DNA from: Gammaproteobacteria bacterium
GTDB lineage: Bacteria; Pseudomonadota; Gammaproteobacteria; HTCC5015
Direction: 5' to 3'
DNA length: 64,000 nt
NCBI GenBank assembly: GCA_016928055.1
Contig: JAFGLM010000031.1
Location: forward strand, 1 to 64,000
In this document: piece after piece, positions 38,176 through 46,478 of the stretch
Numbering within the stretch: position 1 is the stretch's first letter
Layout: each line of letters opens with the position of its first letter
The notes under the pieces: generated by a model
What the model was told of the DNA's origin: nothing
Database searches by the model: none
The model's input: the letters and a program-made list of their open reading frames with translations, nothing else
Translations under genes and position numbers: made by a program

Positions 38176-38736
38176 ATGGCGAAAGTCGTAAAGAAAACAT
38201 CGAAAAAAACGTCCAAGAAAGTGAACAAAAAAGCAAAATCCAAAGTAGCCAAAAAAGCGGCCAAAAAGAAAGTAGCCAGGAAAAAGGTCGCTAAAAAGGC
38301 TGCCAAAAAGAAAGCGGCCAAAAAGCCGGCCGCGAAAAAAGCTGCCAAAAAGAAAGTAGCCAGGAAAAAGGTCGCTAAGAAGGTTGCCAAGAAAAAAACA
38401 GCCAAGAAACCGGCGGCCAAAAAGAAAGCGGCCAAAAAGCCGGCCGCGAAAAAAGCTGCTGCTAAACCCGCTGTAGCAAAACCCGTAGCCGCCAAACCTG
38501 CTGCGCCAAAACCAGCGGTAGCAAAACCGGTGGTCGCTCCGGCAAAACCTGCGGTAGCGGTGAAAAAACCGGAACCAGCTCCCAAACCGGCAGCACCATC
38601 AACTCCATCATTCAGCTATCAGCCACCAAAACCAAGCTATGAAAAGCCGTCCTTCAGCTCATCGGATGACGACAGCCTGGATGATAGCTTTAGTGGCAAT
38701 TCAAAATGGCCACCCTATGGATCTGATGATGATTGA
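38176..38736 (+). CDS. Histone H1-like Lys/Ala/Pro repeat protein with acidic tail
   Basis: A 186-residue low-complexity protein in three parts: a Lys/Ala-rich region of KKAAKKP- and KKVARKKVAKK-type repeats (about 1-95), a Pro/Ala/Val region with PAVAKP repeats (about 95-145), and a Ser/Tyr/Asp tail ending GSDDD. It resembles histone H1 C-terminal tails and AlgP/HctB-type bacterial proteins, which bind DNA nonspecifically. GGAGG precedes the ATG at a slightly long spacing. DNA-level copies 84 and 114 nt apart show recent in-frame duplication. The acidic tail is unlike simple histone-like repeats. Followed by strong hairpins. Confidence 0.85.
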   Translation: MAKVVKKTSKKTSKKVNKKAKSKVAKKAAKKKVARKKVAKKAAKKKAAKKPAAKKAAKKKVARKKVAKKVAKKKTAKKPAAKKKAAKKPAAKKAAAKPAVAKPVAAKPAAPKPAVAKPVVAPAKPAVAVKKPEPAPKPAAPSTPSFSYQPPKPSYEKPSFSSSDDDSLDDSFSGNSKWPPYGSDDD

Positions 38737-38742
38737 GGATTA

Positions 38743-38769
38743 GCGCTCATTTTTTAATTGCATGAGCGC
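38743..38769 (+). terminator. Inverted repeat after the histone-like gene
   Basis: GCGCTCAT (38743-38750) pairs perfectly with ATGAGCGC (38762-38769) around an 11-nt loop, 7 nt past the stop. It lacks a U-tract and may protect the mRNA end. Confidence 0.45.
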
Positions 38770-38780
38770 AGCATAAGAAA

Positions 38781-38818
38781 AAGCCGGAGCCGTTAAACCG
38801 GATCCGGCTTTTTTTTGC
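38781..38818 (+). terminator. Strong Rho-independent terminator
   Basis: AAGCCGGA (38781-38788) pairs with TCCGGCTT (38803-38810), with CCG/CGG extending the inner stem, followed by a run of T's to 38816. It ends only 24 nt before the next start codon. Confidence 0.85.
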
Positions 38819-38839
38819 CCTGATGAGTCAATACGAGCT

Positions 38840-40132
38840 ATGAGCGAACACGAACTATATCTGTTGACCAGCAGACGATTTCTGCCTCTTTTTATCACCC
38901 AGTTTTTCGGCGCATTTAACGACAACCTGTTTAAAAACGCCATCGCAGCACTCATCACCTTCAAACTCGCAAGTCAACTCGAATTCAGCAGTCAGCTGCT
39001 GGTGACCGCTGCCGGTGGTATTTTTATTCTGCCCTTCTTCCTGTTTTCGGCGACCGCCGGTCAACTGGCGGAAATTATTGAGAAATCGCGTCTTATCCAA
39101 TACACAAAAATTCTCGAGATCAGCCTGGCCATTCTGGGCGCTATCGGATTTATTTTTTCCAATATCTGGTTCCTGTTCGCGGTGCTCTTTCTGCTCGGCG
39201 CGCAATCGACTTTTTTTGGCCCTTTGAAATACAGCATCCTGCCGGATCATTTACGCGAGGATGAACTTATTGGTGGCAACGGCTTGATTGGAATGGGCAC
39301 CTTCGTCTCAATCCTGATCGGCACCATCGCCGGCAATCTTCTCATCAATGTGCCCTACGGCGAGGGCATTATTTCTATTGTTATGCTGAGCCTGGCGGTT
39401 GCTGGTTGGCTGGCGAGTCGATTTATTCCGCAATCGCTGCCCGATTCGGCAGGCCTGAAACTCAATCTCAATCCTGTCAGTGAGACCTGGCGCATAATCC
39501 AACACGCCTCAAAACACCGACAGGTTTTTGTACCGATGCTGGCCATCTCCTGGTTCTGGCTGGTCGGTGCAACCTACCTGACCCAATTTTTTTCTTTCGG
39601 AAAGAATATCATTGGTGGCAATGAACAGGTCGTGACACTCTTTCTAACCTCCTTCACACTCGGGATCGCGGTCGGCGCGATGGCCTGTAACCGGTTGGTC
39701 AAAGGTGTCATCACGGCTAAATACGTTCCGCTGGGTGCGTTGGGCATGACAGCTTTCGGCATCGACCTTTTCCTTGCAAGTCACAACATGCTCCCGCCAT
39801 CGAACCAGTTGATGGGGGCGATCGAGTTTCTAAGCAGCGCCACGTATTGGCGAATACTCGCGGATTTGACCTTGTTCTCAATCTGCGGCGGCCTCTATAT
39901 CGTACCGTTGTACTCGCTGATCCAGAATCGCTCACAGAAAGAACACCGCTCGCGGAACATTGCCTGCCTGAATATATTGAATGCGCTGTTTATGGTGATT
40001 TCAGCAGTAGTGGCTTTCATTATGCTGGACGCGGGTTGTAATGTTCCGCAGATTTTTTTAAGTCTGGCGATCGTTAATAGTCTGGTGGCAATTGGCTTGT
40101 ATTTTTATTATCGACGGCAAGGAAATAACTGA
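38840..40132 (+). CDS. MFS transporter, LplT-like lysophospholipid transporter
   Basis: A 430-residue major facilitator protein with about 12 helices. The N-terminus (RRFLPLFITQFFGAFNDNLFKNA) and GPLKYSILPDHL are typical of LplT and of the transporter half of LplT-acyltransferase-AAS fusion proteins; the acyltransferase parts are absent here. LplT flips lysophospholipids inward for re-acylation. The ATG stands just past a strong terminator, so expression may rely on readthrough or an internal promoter. Substrate is inferred from family resemblance. Confidence 0.85.
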   Translation: MSEHELYLLTSRRFLPLFITQFFGAFNDNLFKNAIAALITFKLASQLEFSSQLLVTAAGGIFILPFFLFSATAGQLAEIIEKSRLIQYTKILEISLAILGAIGFIFSNIWFLFAVLFLLGAQSTFFGPLKYSILPDHLREDELIGGNGLIGMGTFVSILIGTIAGNLLINVPYGEGIISIVMLSLAVAGWLASRFIPQSLPDSAGLKLNLNPVSETWRIIQHASKHRQVFVPMLAISWFWLVGATYLTQFFSFGKNIIGGNEQVVTLFLTSFTLGIAVGAMACNRLVKGVITAKYVPLGALGMTAFGIDLFLASHNMLPPSNQLMGAIEFLSSATYWRILADLTLFSICGGLYIVPLYSLIQNRSQKEHRSRNIACLNILNALFMVISAVVAFIMLDAGCNVPQIFLSLAIVNSLVAIGLYFYYRRQGNN

Positions 40133-40148
40133 TTAACACTTTCCTTAA

Positions 40149-41147
40149 CTACCGAGCTATAAACTGCTCCAATAAAGCCATTGCCTGCTGTGCCTTCAAT
40201 CGCGGTCCAAAACTCGCCACCAGTTTCGCTGCAGCGGTCGCTGCCAGTTTACCGGCCTGTTCATAACTCATGCCGTTGGTGATGCCGTATAGAAACGCAC
40301 CGGCGAACATATCACCCGCGCCAACCGTATCCACAGCTTTGACTTTAACCGGCGCGATTTCAATCAGCTGTGCACCATCATAAACAAGCGCGCCTTTGGA
40401 GCCGCGCGTGATAACGAAGTGTTTGGCAAGGCCTTTGACGTGCTCCACTGCTGATTCGATGCTGTTGGCGACAGCCAGATATTTGGCCTCGTCTTCATTG
40501 GCAAATAATAAATCCACACCGTCACCAATCAGTTGATCTATTTGCGATCTGAAAAACCGGACTATATTGGGATCTGATAATGACAGGGCAACCTTTGTGC
40601 CTGCCTTGTGTGCGTGCTCGATAGCGTATAAGGCAGCCGCTTTGGTGGATTCACCGCTAACTAGATAGCCTTCCAGATACAGGTATTCGGATTGTTCTAT
40701 GGCGGATACAGAGATATCCTCCGGCGCAACGTCCGCCGAAGCACCTAAAAAAGTATTCATGGTTCGATCTGCATCGGGCGTAACAAAAACCAGACACTTG
40801 CCGGTAATGCCCGGCTTTACCCGTTGCTTGTCGATATTCGTGCTGACACCGGCTCTGCTTAAATCTTCGATATAAAACTGTCCCAATTTATCATTGCCAA
40901 CACGACAGGAATAATACGATTTACCACCAAACTGGCTGACCGCGATAATCGTATTGGCAGCCGACCCGCCACTGCCACGATTGGTTTCCAATCCACCCAG
41001 TTGATCGATGATTTTTTTCTGTTGCTTTTCATCCATTAGTGTCATGACGCCTTTGGCAACACCAAGCCCTTCCAGCTCAGGAACGGTTAATTCAAATTCA
41101 ATATCAACCAGCGCATTGCCCACACCGTATACATTGTATTGTTTCAT
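40149..41147 (-). CDS. PfkB-family carbohydrate/adenosine kinase
   Basis: A 332-residue ribokinase-like enzyme. It has the N-terminal GNALVDIE, the GGSAANT substrate loop, and the C-terminal PfkB signature DTVGAGDMFAGAFLYG with the catalytic Asp. Gammaproteobacterial proteins of this kind are usually called adenosine kinase, which would salvage adenosine to AMP, but sugar substrates cannot be excluded. It stands alone between the convergent transporter and an ABC exporter. Confidence 0.85.
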   Translation of the reverse strand: MKQYNVYGVGNALVDIEFELTVPELEGLGVAKGVMTLMDEKQQKKIIDQLGGLETNRGSGGSAANTIIAVSQFGGKSYYSCRVGNDKLGQFYIEDLSRAGVSTNIDKQRVKPGITGKCLVFVTPDADRTMNTFLGASADVAPEDISVSAIEQSEYLYLEGYLVSGESTKAAALYAIEHAHKAGTKVALSLSDPNIVRFFRSQIDQLIGDGVDLLFANEDEAKYLAVANSIESAVEHVKGLAKHFVITRGSKGALVYDGAQLIEIAPVKVKAVDTVGAGDMFAGAFLYGITNGMSYEQAGKLAATAAAKLVASFGPRLKAQQAMALLEQFIAR

Positions 41148-41187
41148 TGTTTTACCCGCTTAATTTCATTTATTAACCGATAGATCA

Positions 41188-41961
41188 TCAACTCCTCAAA
41201 CCGGTACTTTTATTGATCAAGTACAGATTGAGCACAAAGAGAATTATTATAAAAAACAGAATAATTGTATAGGAAACCTGCAAGGGAATATCGGAAATTC
41301 CCAGCACACCAAAGCGAAACGCATTGACCATGTAAAGGATGGGGTTGCCCAGCGAAACGTTTTGCCAGAATGCCGGCAACATGGTGATGGAATAGAAGAC
41401 ACCGCCAAGATAGGTCAGCGGGGTCAGCACAAAGGTCGGAACGATATTGATATCATCAAAACTATTGGCAAATATCGCGTTCACCAAACCCGCCAGGGAA
41501 AAGAGCATCGCCGTAAATATTGCCGTTGTGATGACCACCGGAATACTGTGTATATGTAAATCAGTAAAAAACAGCGATACCAGCGTTACAACAATACCAA
41601 CACATAAACCACGCGCAATGCCGCCGGTAGCAAAACCCAGTATCACAATATAATTCGGTGTCGGCGATACCAGCATTTCATCGATATTGCGTTGAAACTT
41701 GGAGCCATAAAAAGATGCCACCACATTGGCATAGGAATTGGTAATAATCGACATCATGATCAACCCTGGCACAATGTATTCGATATAACTGTACTCGCCG
41801 ATCATGCCGATGCGTGGGCCGATTAATTTGCCAAAAATTAAATAGTACAAAGTGGTCGTAATAGCCGACGGTAAAATGGTCTGCATCCAGATGCGGGTGA
41901 AACGAACGATTTCACGTCGCACGATGGTTTTATATGACACCAGTGTATGAAAGGTTTCCAT
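41188..41961 (-). CDS. yadH: ABC-2 type permease, YadH-like
   Basis: An integral membrane protein of 257 residues with six predicted helices and the ABC-2 pattern (VPGLIMMSIITNSYANV, then LTPLTYLGGVFYSI). ATG 41961 gives the same length as E. coli YadH; the longer frame to 42006 would run into the upstream ATPase gene. It pairs with the ATPase 4 nt upstream. The substrate is unknown. Confidence 0.92.
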   Translation of the reverse strand: METFHTLVSYKTIVRREIVRFTRIWMQTILPSAITTTLYYLIFGKLIGPRIGMIGEYSYIEYIVPGLIMMSIITNSYANVVASFYGSKFQRNIDEMLVSPTPNYIVILGFATGGIARGLCVGIVVTLVSLFFTDLHIHSIPVVITTAIFTAMLFSLAGLVNAIFANSFDDINIVPTFVLTPLTYLGGVFYSITMLPAFWQNVSLGNPILYMVNAFRFGVLGISDIPLQVSYTIILFFIIILFVLNLYLINKSTGLRS

Positions 41962-41965
41962 TTTC

Positions 41966-42895
41966 CTAAGCTTGCTTGATATCGCCGTTGCTGACCAGTC
42001 GCACAAACAATTCCTCCAGGCGATTCGTTTTATTACGCATACTGGAAACCTGAATATTTTGCTGACTTAACAACTCAAAAACCTTATTGATCGCGGCTTC
42101 CTTTGTAATATCCACTTCCAGAATTTCCGGCTCAACCAACCGGGTTATATAACCAGGTAATTGTGGTTCGCTATCCAACGGTTTGCGCAGATCCAGTACA
42201 AAGGTCTCAAGATGCAACTTATGCAATAGACTGCGCATGCTGGTGTTTTCAATCAACTTACCTTCATCAATAATGCCAATATTGCGGCACAGGCTTTCGG
42301 CTTCTTCCAGATAATGGGTCGTCAATATAATCGTTATGCCGCGACTGTTCATTTCGCGCAAAAAGGCCCACATACTGCGTCTTAATTCAATATCGACACC
42401 GGCAGTCGGTTCGTCCAGTATCAATAATCGGGGCTCATGAACCAAAGCCCGTGCGATCATCAAACGCCGTTTCATGCCACCGGATAAATAGCGTGCCGGT
42501 TGCAGGCGCCTGTCCCATAAATCGAGCTTCCTGAGAAAAAATTCAGCACGAGCAAAAGCTTTTTTGCGCTCAATACCATAGTAACCGGCCTGATTCAGGA
42601 CAATATCAAGCGGTTTTTCAAAAATATTGAAATTAAATTCCTGCGGCACCAACCCCAGATAGCGGCGCGCCTGGTTGAAATGGGTATCAATGTCCTTGTC
42701 GAAAACAAAGACTTTACCTTCGGTCTTGCGTACCAGTGAAGTGATAATGCCGATCGTCGTCGATTTACCTGCACCATTTGGACCTAATAAGGCATAGAAA
42801 TCGCCTTGCTTGACTTCGAGACTGATCCCTTTCAACGCCTGCAGACCATTTTTATAGGTCTTTTTTAAATTCTCGATGCGTAAAGCTATAGTCAT
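41966..42895 (-). CDS. yadG: ABC exporter ATPase, YadG-like
   Basis: A 309-residue ATPase with Walker A GPNGAGKST, signature YLSGGMKRRLMIARAL and Walker B LLILDEPTAGVD. A C-terminal extension of about 85 residues fits the YadG/DrrA type. It is the partner of the YadH-like permease. In other bacteria related pairs export drugs or polysaccharides, but the E. coli pair has no settled substrate. Confidence 0.92.
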   Translation of the reverse strand: MTIALRIENLKKTYKNGLQALKGISLEVKQGDFYALLGPNGAGKSTTIGIITSLVRKTEGKVFVFDKDIDTHFNQARRYLGLVPQEFNFNIFEKPLDIVLNQAGYYGIERKKAFARAEFFLRKLDLWDRRLQPARYLSGGMKRRLMIARALVHEPRLLILDEPTAGVDIELRRSMWAFLREMNSRGITIILTTHYLEEAESLCRNIGIIDEGKLIENTSMRSLLHKLHLETFVLDLRKPLDSEPQLPGYITRLVEPEILEVDITKEAAINKVFELLSQQNIQVSSMRNKTNRLEELFVRLVSNGDIKQA

Positions 42896-43042
42896 GAGAC
42901 ATTCAGGTGGCTGCGTTCAGAGCGCGATTATACACGGAGCGAGTCGTCTGGTATTGGCCACAAGGAACTCAATCGGTTGCAAAGGCTCTATAGCATCCGT
43001 ACCAAACTTGTGATCTCCCACGATCATGAGTGCTATCAGGGT

Positions 43043-43072
43043 TTGATCTTAACCGTGGGAACTTCATACAAT
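43043..43072 (+). promoter_or_regulatory. Candidate promoter of the moxR-bat operon
   Basis: TTGATC (43043-43048), 18-nt spacer, TACAAT (43067-43072), 28 nt before the moxR ATG. It overlaps an inverted repeat TCCCACG (43016-43022)/CGTGGGA (43054-43060). Confidence 0.4.
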
Positions 43073-43099
43073 GGCGCCCGCTTATTCAGAGAGGTCACC

Positions 43100-44059
43100 A
43101 TGGCGGCAAAAGCTATACAAACACTCAAACAACATATTAGTCAAAACGTGATCGGCCAGGAAACACTGGTCAATCGTCTGCTGATTGCGCTGTTAGCCGA
43201 CGGACACTTGCTGGTGGAAGGCGCGCCGGGTCTGGCAAAAACCCGTGCTATCAAGGTGCTCAGTGAGGGCATCGACGCCGATTTTCACCGCGTGCAATTT
43301 ACACCCGATCTGCTACCGGCCGATCTGACCGGCACCGAAATCTTCCGGCCTCAGGACGGTTCCTTTAAGTTTCAGCAAGGCCCGTTATTTCATAACCTGA
43401 TTCTTGCAGATGAAATCAATCGCGCACCGGCCAAAGTTCAGTCAGCCTTGCTGGAAGCGATGGCGGAGCGGCAGATCACCGTCGGCACCGTTACCTATCC
43501 TCTGCCACAACTGTTTCTGGTGATGGCAACGCAAAATCCGATCGAACAGGAAGGCACTTACCCACTGCCCGAAGCGCAATTGGACCGTTTTCTTTTGCAT
43601 GTTCGCATCGACTACCCTGAGGCAAAAACCGAACAGCAGATTCTGCATCTGGTTCGCCGTGAAGCGGGAGAAACCCGCAAGACCGTGCCGGCGGAGCGCA
43701 TGGCACAGGAATCGTTGTTCACTGCGCGCCAGGCGGTGCTTGAAACGTATATGGCCGACAATATCGAGCAATATCTGCTGCAAATCGTGCTCGCAACGCG
43801 CCAGCCGCAACAATATGGCGATGATCTGGCGCAATGGATTCAATGGGGTGTCAGCCCACGCGGTACGATTGCACTGGATCGCTGCGCCCGCGCCCACGCC
43901 TGGCTGGCCGGTCGCGATTACGTAGGGCCCGAAGACGTACAGGCATTGGCGTTTGATGTACTGCGGCATCGCATCTTGCTTAATTACGAAGCACAGGCCG
44001 AAGGCATAACATCGGATCACGTTATCAAAGAATTAATTGCCCGTATTGCTGTTCCATAG
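43100..44059 (+). CDS. MoxR-family AAA+ ATPase
   Basis: A 319-residue MoxR ATPase. ATG 43100 follows AGAGAGG and gives the usual N-terminus; the frame is open further upstream to 42977. Walker A is EGAPGLAKT, Walker B LILADEINRAP, and the sensor region MATQNPIEQEGTYPLPEAQLDRF is the family hallmark. MoxR proteins act as chaperones with VWA-domain partners, two of which are encoded three to four genes downstream. First gene of the operon. Confidence 0.96.
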   Translation: MAAKAIQTLKQHISQNVIGQETLVNRLLIALLADGHLLVEGAPGLAKTRAIKVLSEGIDADFHRVQFTPDLLPADLTGTEIFRPQDGSFKFQQGPLFHNLILADEINRAPAKVQSALLEAMAERQITVGTVTYPLPQLFLVMATQNPIEQEGTYPLPEAQLDRFLLHVRIDYPEAKTEQQILHLVRREAGETRKTVPAERMAQESLFTARQAVLETYMADNIEQYLLQIVLATRQPQQYGDDLAQWIQWGVSPRGTIALDRCARAHAWLAGRDYVGPEDVQALAFDVLRHRILLNYEAQAEGITSDHVIKELIARIAVP

Positions 44060-44060
44060 A

Positions 44061-45005
44061 GTGGCTGCTTCAATCCCACAATTTGGATCAACGATTGACC
44101 CGGTCAGGGTTTCCTCACAACAACTGGTTGCACTGGCACATGCCGGTGAATCGTTACCGTTACAGGCCATGCGCGCACGTGCCGCGCAAAGCGGATTGTA
44201 TTTATCCGCTTTTCGGGGTCGCGGTATGGAATTTGATGAAGCACGCCCCTATCAACCGGGCGATGATGTCCGCACGCTGGACTGGAAAGTCACCGCACGT
44301 ACCGGCCGCGCTCACACTAAACAATTTCGCGAAGAACGCGAGCGTCCTGTTTTGCTGTGGCTGGATTTACGCCGGCCGATGTTTTTTGCAACACGTGGAT
44401 GTTTTAAAGCGGTCATCGCCTCTCACGCGGCTGCCTTACTGGGCTGGAGCGCCAGCGCACACCGTGATCGTCTCGGTGGCTTGATCTTTTCTGAAACTGA
44501 CCATAAAGAACTCAAACCACAACGCGGTAAAACCGGAGTCCTGCGATTTATCCAGACGCTCTGTCGCCATCCTGCCTGGCAGGCAACTCAAAAATCAGAC
44601 GATGCCATACCGCTCAGCAACTCGATGCTGCGTTTAATGAATGTTGCGCATCCCGGTAGTCTGATTTTTTTACTCAGTGATTTTCGCGGTTTTGACCAGC
44701 GCACCGAGCAGCATCTTGGGCAAATTGCCCGCCATAACGACGTCGTGATGATTCATATCAGCGATCCGTTGGAGGCCGAGTTACCGCCACCCGGGCATTA
44801 CCGTTTCAGTGACGATAACAACACACGCACACTGAATACCGAAGATCAGCCGACACGCGAACAATATCAGCAACGTTTTCAACAACACGCACAGGCCTTG
44901 CAACACTATTGCAAAAAACATCGCGTGTTCTATTTGCCCTTGCTCACTAACGATAATATCGTTAATCGTCTGCAAACCGGGCTGGGTCTGAAAAAATACA
45001 AATGA
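44061..45005 (+). CDS. DUF58 protein of the MoxR-VWA operon
   Basis: A DUF58-family protein with the conserved block FRGRGMEFDEARPYQPGDDVRTLDWKVTARTG (residues ~55-90 in pieces) and a degenerate VWA-like C-terminal half. The start is uncertain: GTG 44061, just after the moxR stop, gives 314 residues; TTG codons upstream overlap moxR. DUF58 genes regularly follow moxR and are thought to link the ATPase to its membrane partners. Confidence 0.9.
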   Translation: MAASIPQFGSTIDPVRVSSQQLVALAHAGESLPLQAMRARAAQSGLYLSAFRGRGMEFDEARPYQPGDDVRTLDWKVTARTGRAHTKQFREERERPVLLWLDLRRPMFFATRGCFKAVIASHAAALLGWSASAHRDRLGGLIFSETDHKELKPQRGKTGVLRFIQTLCRHPAWQATQKSDDAIPLSNSMLRLMNVAHPGSLIFLLSDFRGFDQRTEQHLGQIARHNDVVMIHISDPLEAELPPPGHYRFSDDNNTRTLNTEDQPTREQYQQRFQQHAQALQHYCKKHRVFYLPLLTNDNIVNRLQTGLGLKKYK

Positions 45006-45499
45006 ACGACGCAGCATCATTACCCCTGCGAGATATTCATTTACCGGATTCGGTATCGTGGTGGCCACCCGGACCGGGATGGTGGTTGCTATTGTTATTG
45101 CTGACGATCGGCATTGCAGTTTCAATTTTTCTGTGGCGACGTTATCAACAACGTGCTTTATCCCGTGCAGTGTTGTCTGAACTAAATAAAATCGAATATC
45201 GCTATCAGCAACAACTCGACTTGCGACAACTGGCGGTTGATCTGTCCACTCTGCTCCGCCGCACCAGCATCAGTCTGCTGGGCAGACAAAAGATCGCCGC
45301 ATTAACCGGCGAACAATGGCTGTCCTGGTTGGACCAACAAACCGGTACTGATCAATTCAGTAAAGGTCCCGGTCAACATCTGATCAGCGCACCTTATCAG
45401 GCAAAACCGGAATTTTATCCCGATGCGCTGATTGCGCTCTGTCGTCACTGGTTACAGCGCGTGCCTGCTCACTACAGGAAATATCCGGCTCATGATTGA
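45002..45499 (+). CDS. DUF4381 membrane protein
   Basis: A 165-residue protein with one transmembrane helix (about 27-46) after the motif LRDIHLPDSVSWWPPGPGWWLL, typical of DUF4381, and a helical C-terminal part. Its ATG overlaps the preceding stop (ATGA), showing translational coupling. It belongs to the standard MoxR-DUF58-DUF4381-VWA order. Confidence 0.9.
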   Translation: MNDAASLPLRDIHLPDSVSWWPPGPGWWLLLLLLTIGIAVSIFLWRRYQQRALSRAVLSELNKIEYRYQQQLDLRQLAVDLSTLLRRTSISLLGRQKIAALTGEQWLSWLDQQTGTDQFSKGPGQHLISAPYQAKPEFYPDALIALCRHWLQRVPAHYRKYPAHD

Positions 45500-46478
45500 A
45501 TTTGAATGGCCATGGATTTTTCTATTGCTACCGTTGCCGTTTTTGGCTCGACGGCTGTTGCCACGCCTGAAAGAAACTCAACAGGCTGCATTACGTGTTC
45601 CATTTTTGGATGATTTCAGTGATCAAGCCTCAACCCGTCAAAGCACGAAACAACAATCGATAATGTTACTTGCCGCGTTTGCGATCTGGATATTGTTGTT
45701 ACTGGCAGCAGCAAGACCGCAATGGGTCGGCGCACCGATTGATTTACCGGTGAGTGGCCGCGACCTGATGATGGCCATCGATTTATCCGGCAGCATGGAA
45801 ACCAAAGACTTTGTTCTAAACAATAAAACCATTGACCGGCTCACAGCCACTAAAGTCGTGGCCAGTGATTTCATTCAAAGACGTCAGGGTGATCGCATTG
45901 GTTTAATCCTGTTCGGTGACCGCGCCTATGTGCAAACCCCTTTAACTTTTGATCGTAAAACCGTCACCACGCTTTTACTGGAAGCTGCACTCGGTCTGGC
46001 CGGACAACGAACCGCCATCGGCGATGCAATCGGACTGACGGTAAAACGCCTGCAAAAAAATCCTGAAACTCAGCGCGTATTGATTTTAATGACTGATGGC
46101 GCCAGCAACGCCGGCGAAATCGAACCGCTGACCGCTGCCGATCTGGCTGCCAAAGCCCATCTAAAAATTTACACCATCGGTATCGGCGCCGATGAAATAT
46201 TCAGACGCAGTTTCTTCGGTATGCAGCGAGTCAATCCATCCAGCGATCTGGACGAAAAAATGCTGCAAGCCATCGCCAACAAAACCGGCGGTCGTTATTT
46301 TCGCGCGCGCAACACCGAGGAGCTGGAAGAAATATATGCCATGCTGGATAAACTGGAACCGGTCGAACAGGATGCGCAAAGTTTTCGCCCGACGCTCGCT
46401 TTATTTTACTGGCCGCTGGGTTTGGCATTACTGATAACTATGGTTGTTACCGCCGCGCGTTTAGGAAAATCGGCATGA
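45492..46478 (+). CDS. VWA-domain membrane protein, BatA-like
   Basis: From ATG 45492 (overlapping the previous stop) it has 328 residues: an N-terminal membrane segment, a second helix near 60-78, a von Willebrand A domain with MIDAS DLSGSM and the later TDGASNAGE, and a C-terminal helix. BatA-type proteins are held in the inner membrane with the VWA domain outside and are thought to be remodelled by MoxR. Confidence 0.92.
   Translation: MIEFEWPWIFLLLPLPFLARRLLPRLKETQQAALRVPFLDDFSDQASTRQSTKQQSIMLLAAFAIWILLLLAAARPQWVGAPIDLPVSGRDLMMAIDLSGSMETKDFVLNNKTIDRLTATKVVASDFIQRRQGDRIGLILFGDRAYVQTPLTFDRKTVTTLLLEAALGLAGQRTAIGDAIGLTVKRLQKNPETQRVLILMTDGASNAGEIEPLTAADLAAKAHLKIYTIGIGADEIFRRSFFGMQRVNPSSDLDEKMLQAIANKTGGRYFRARNTEELEEIYAMLDKLEPVEQDAQSFRPTLALFYWPLGLALLITMVVTAARLGKSA

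Noticed and set aside
38166..38585. Long Ala/Phe/Gly-rich ORF on the minus strand opposite the histone-like gene
   Set aside because: It is the complement of AAG/GCC repeats, with no ribosome-binding site; a shadow of the real gene.
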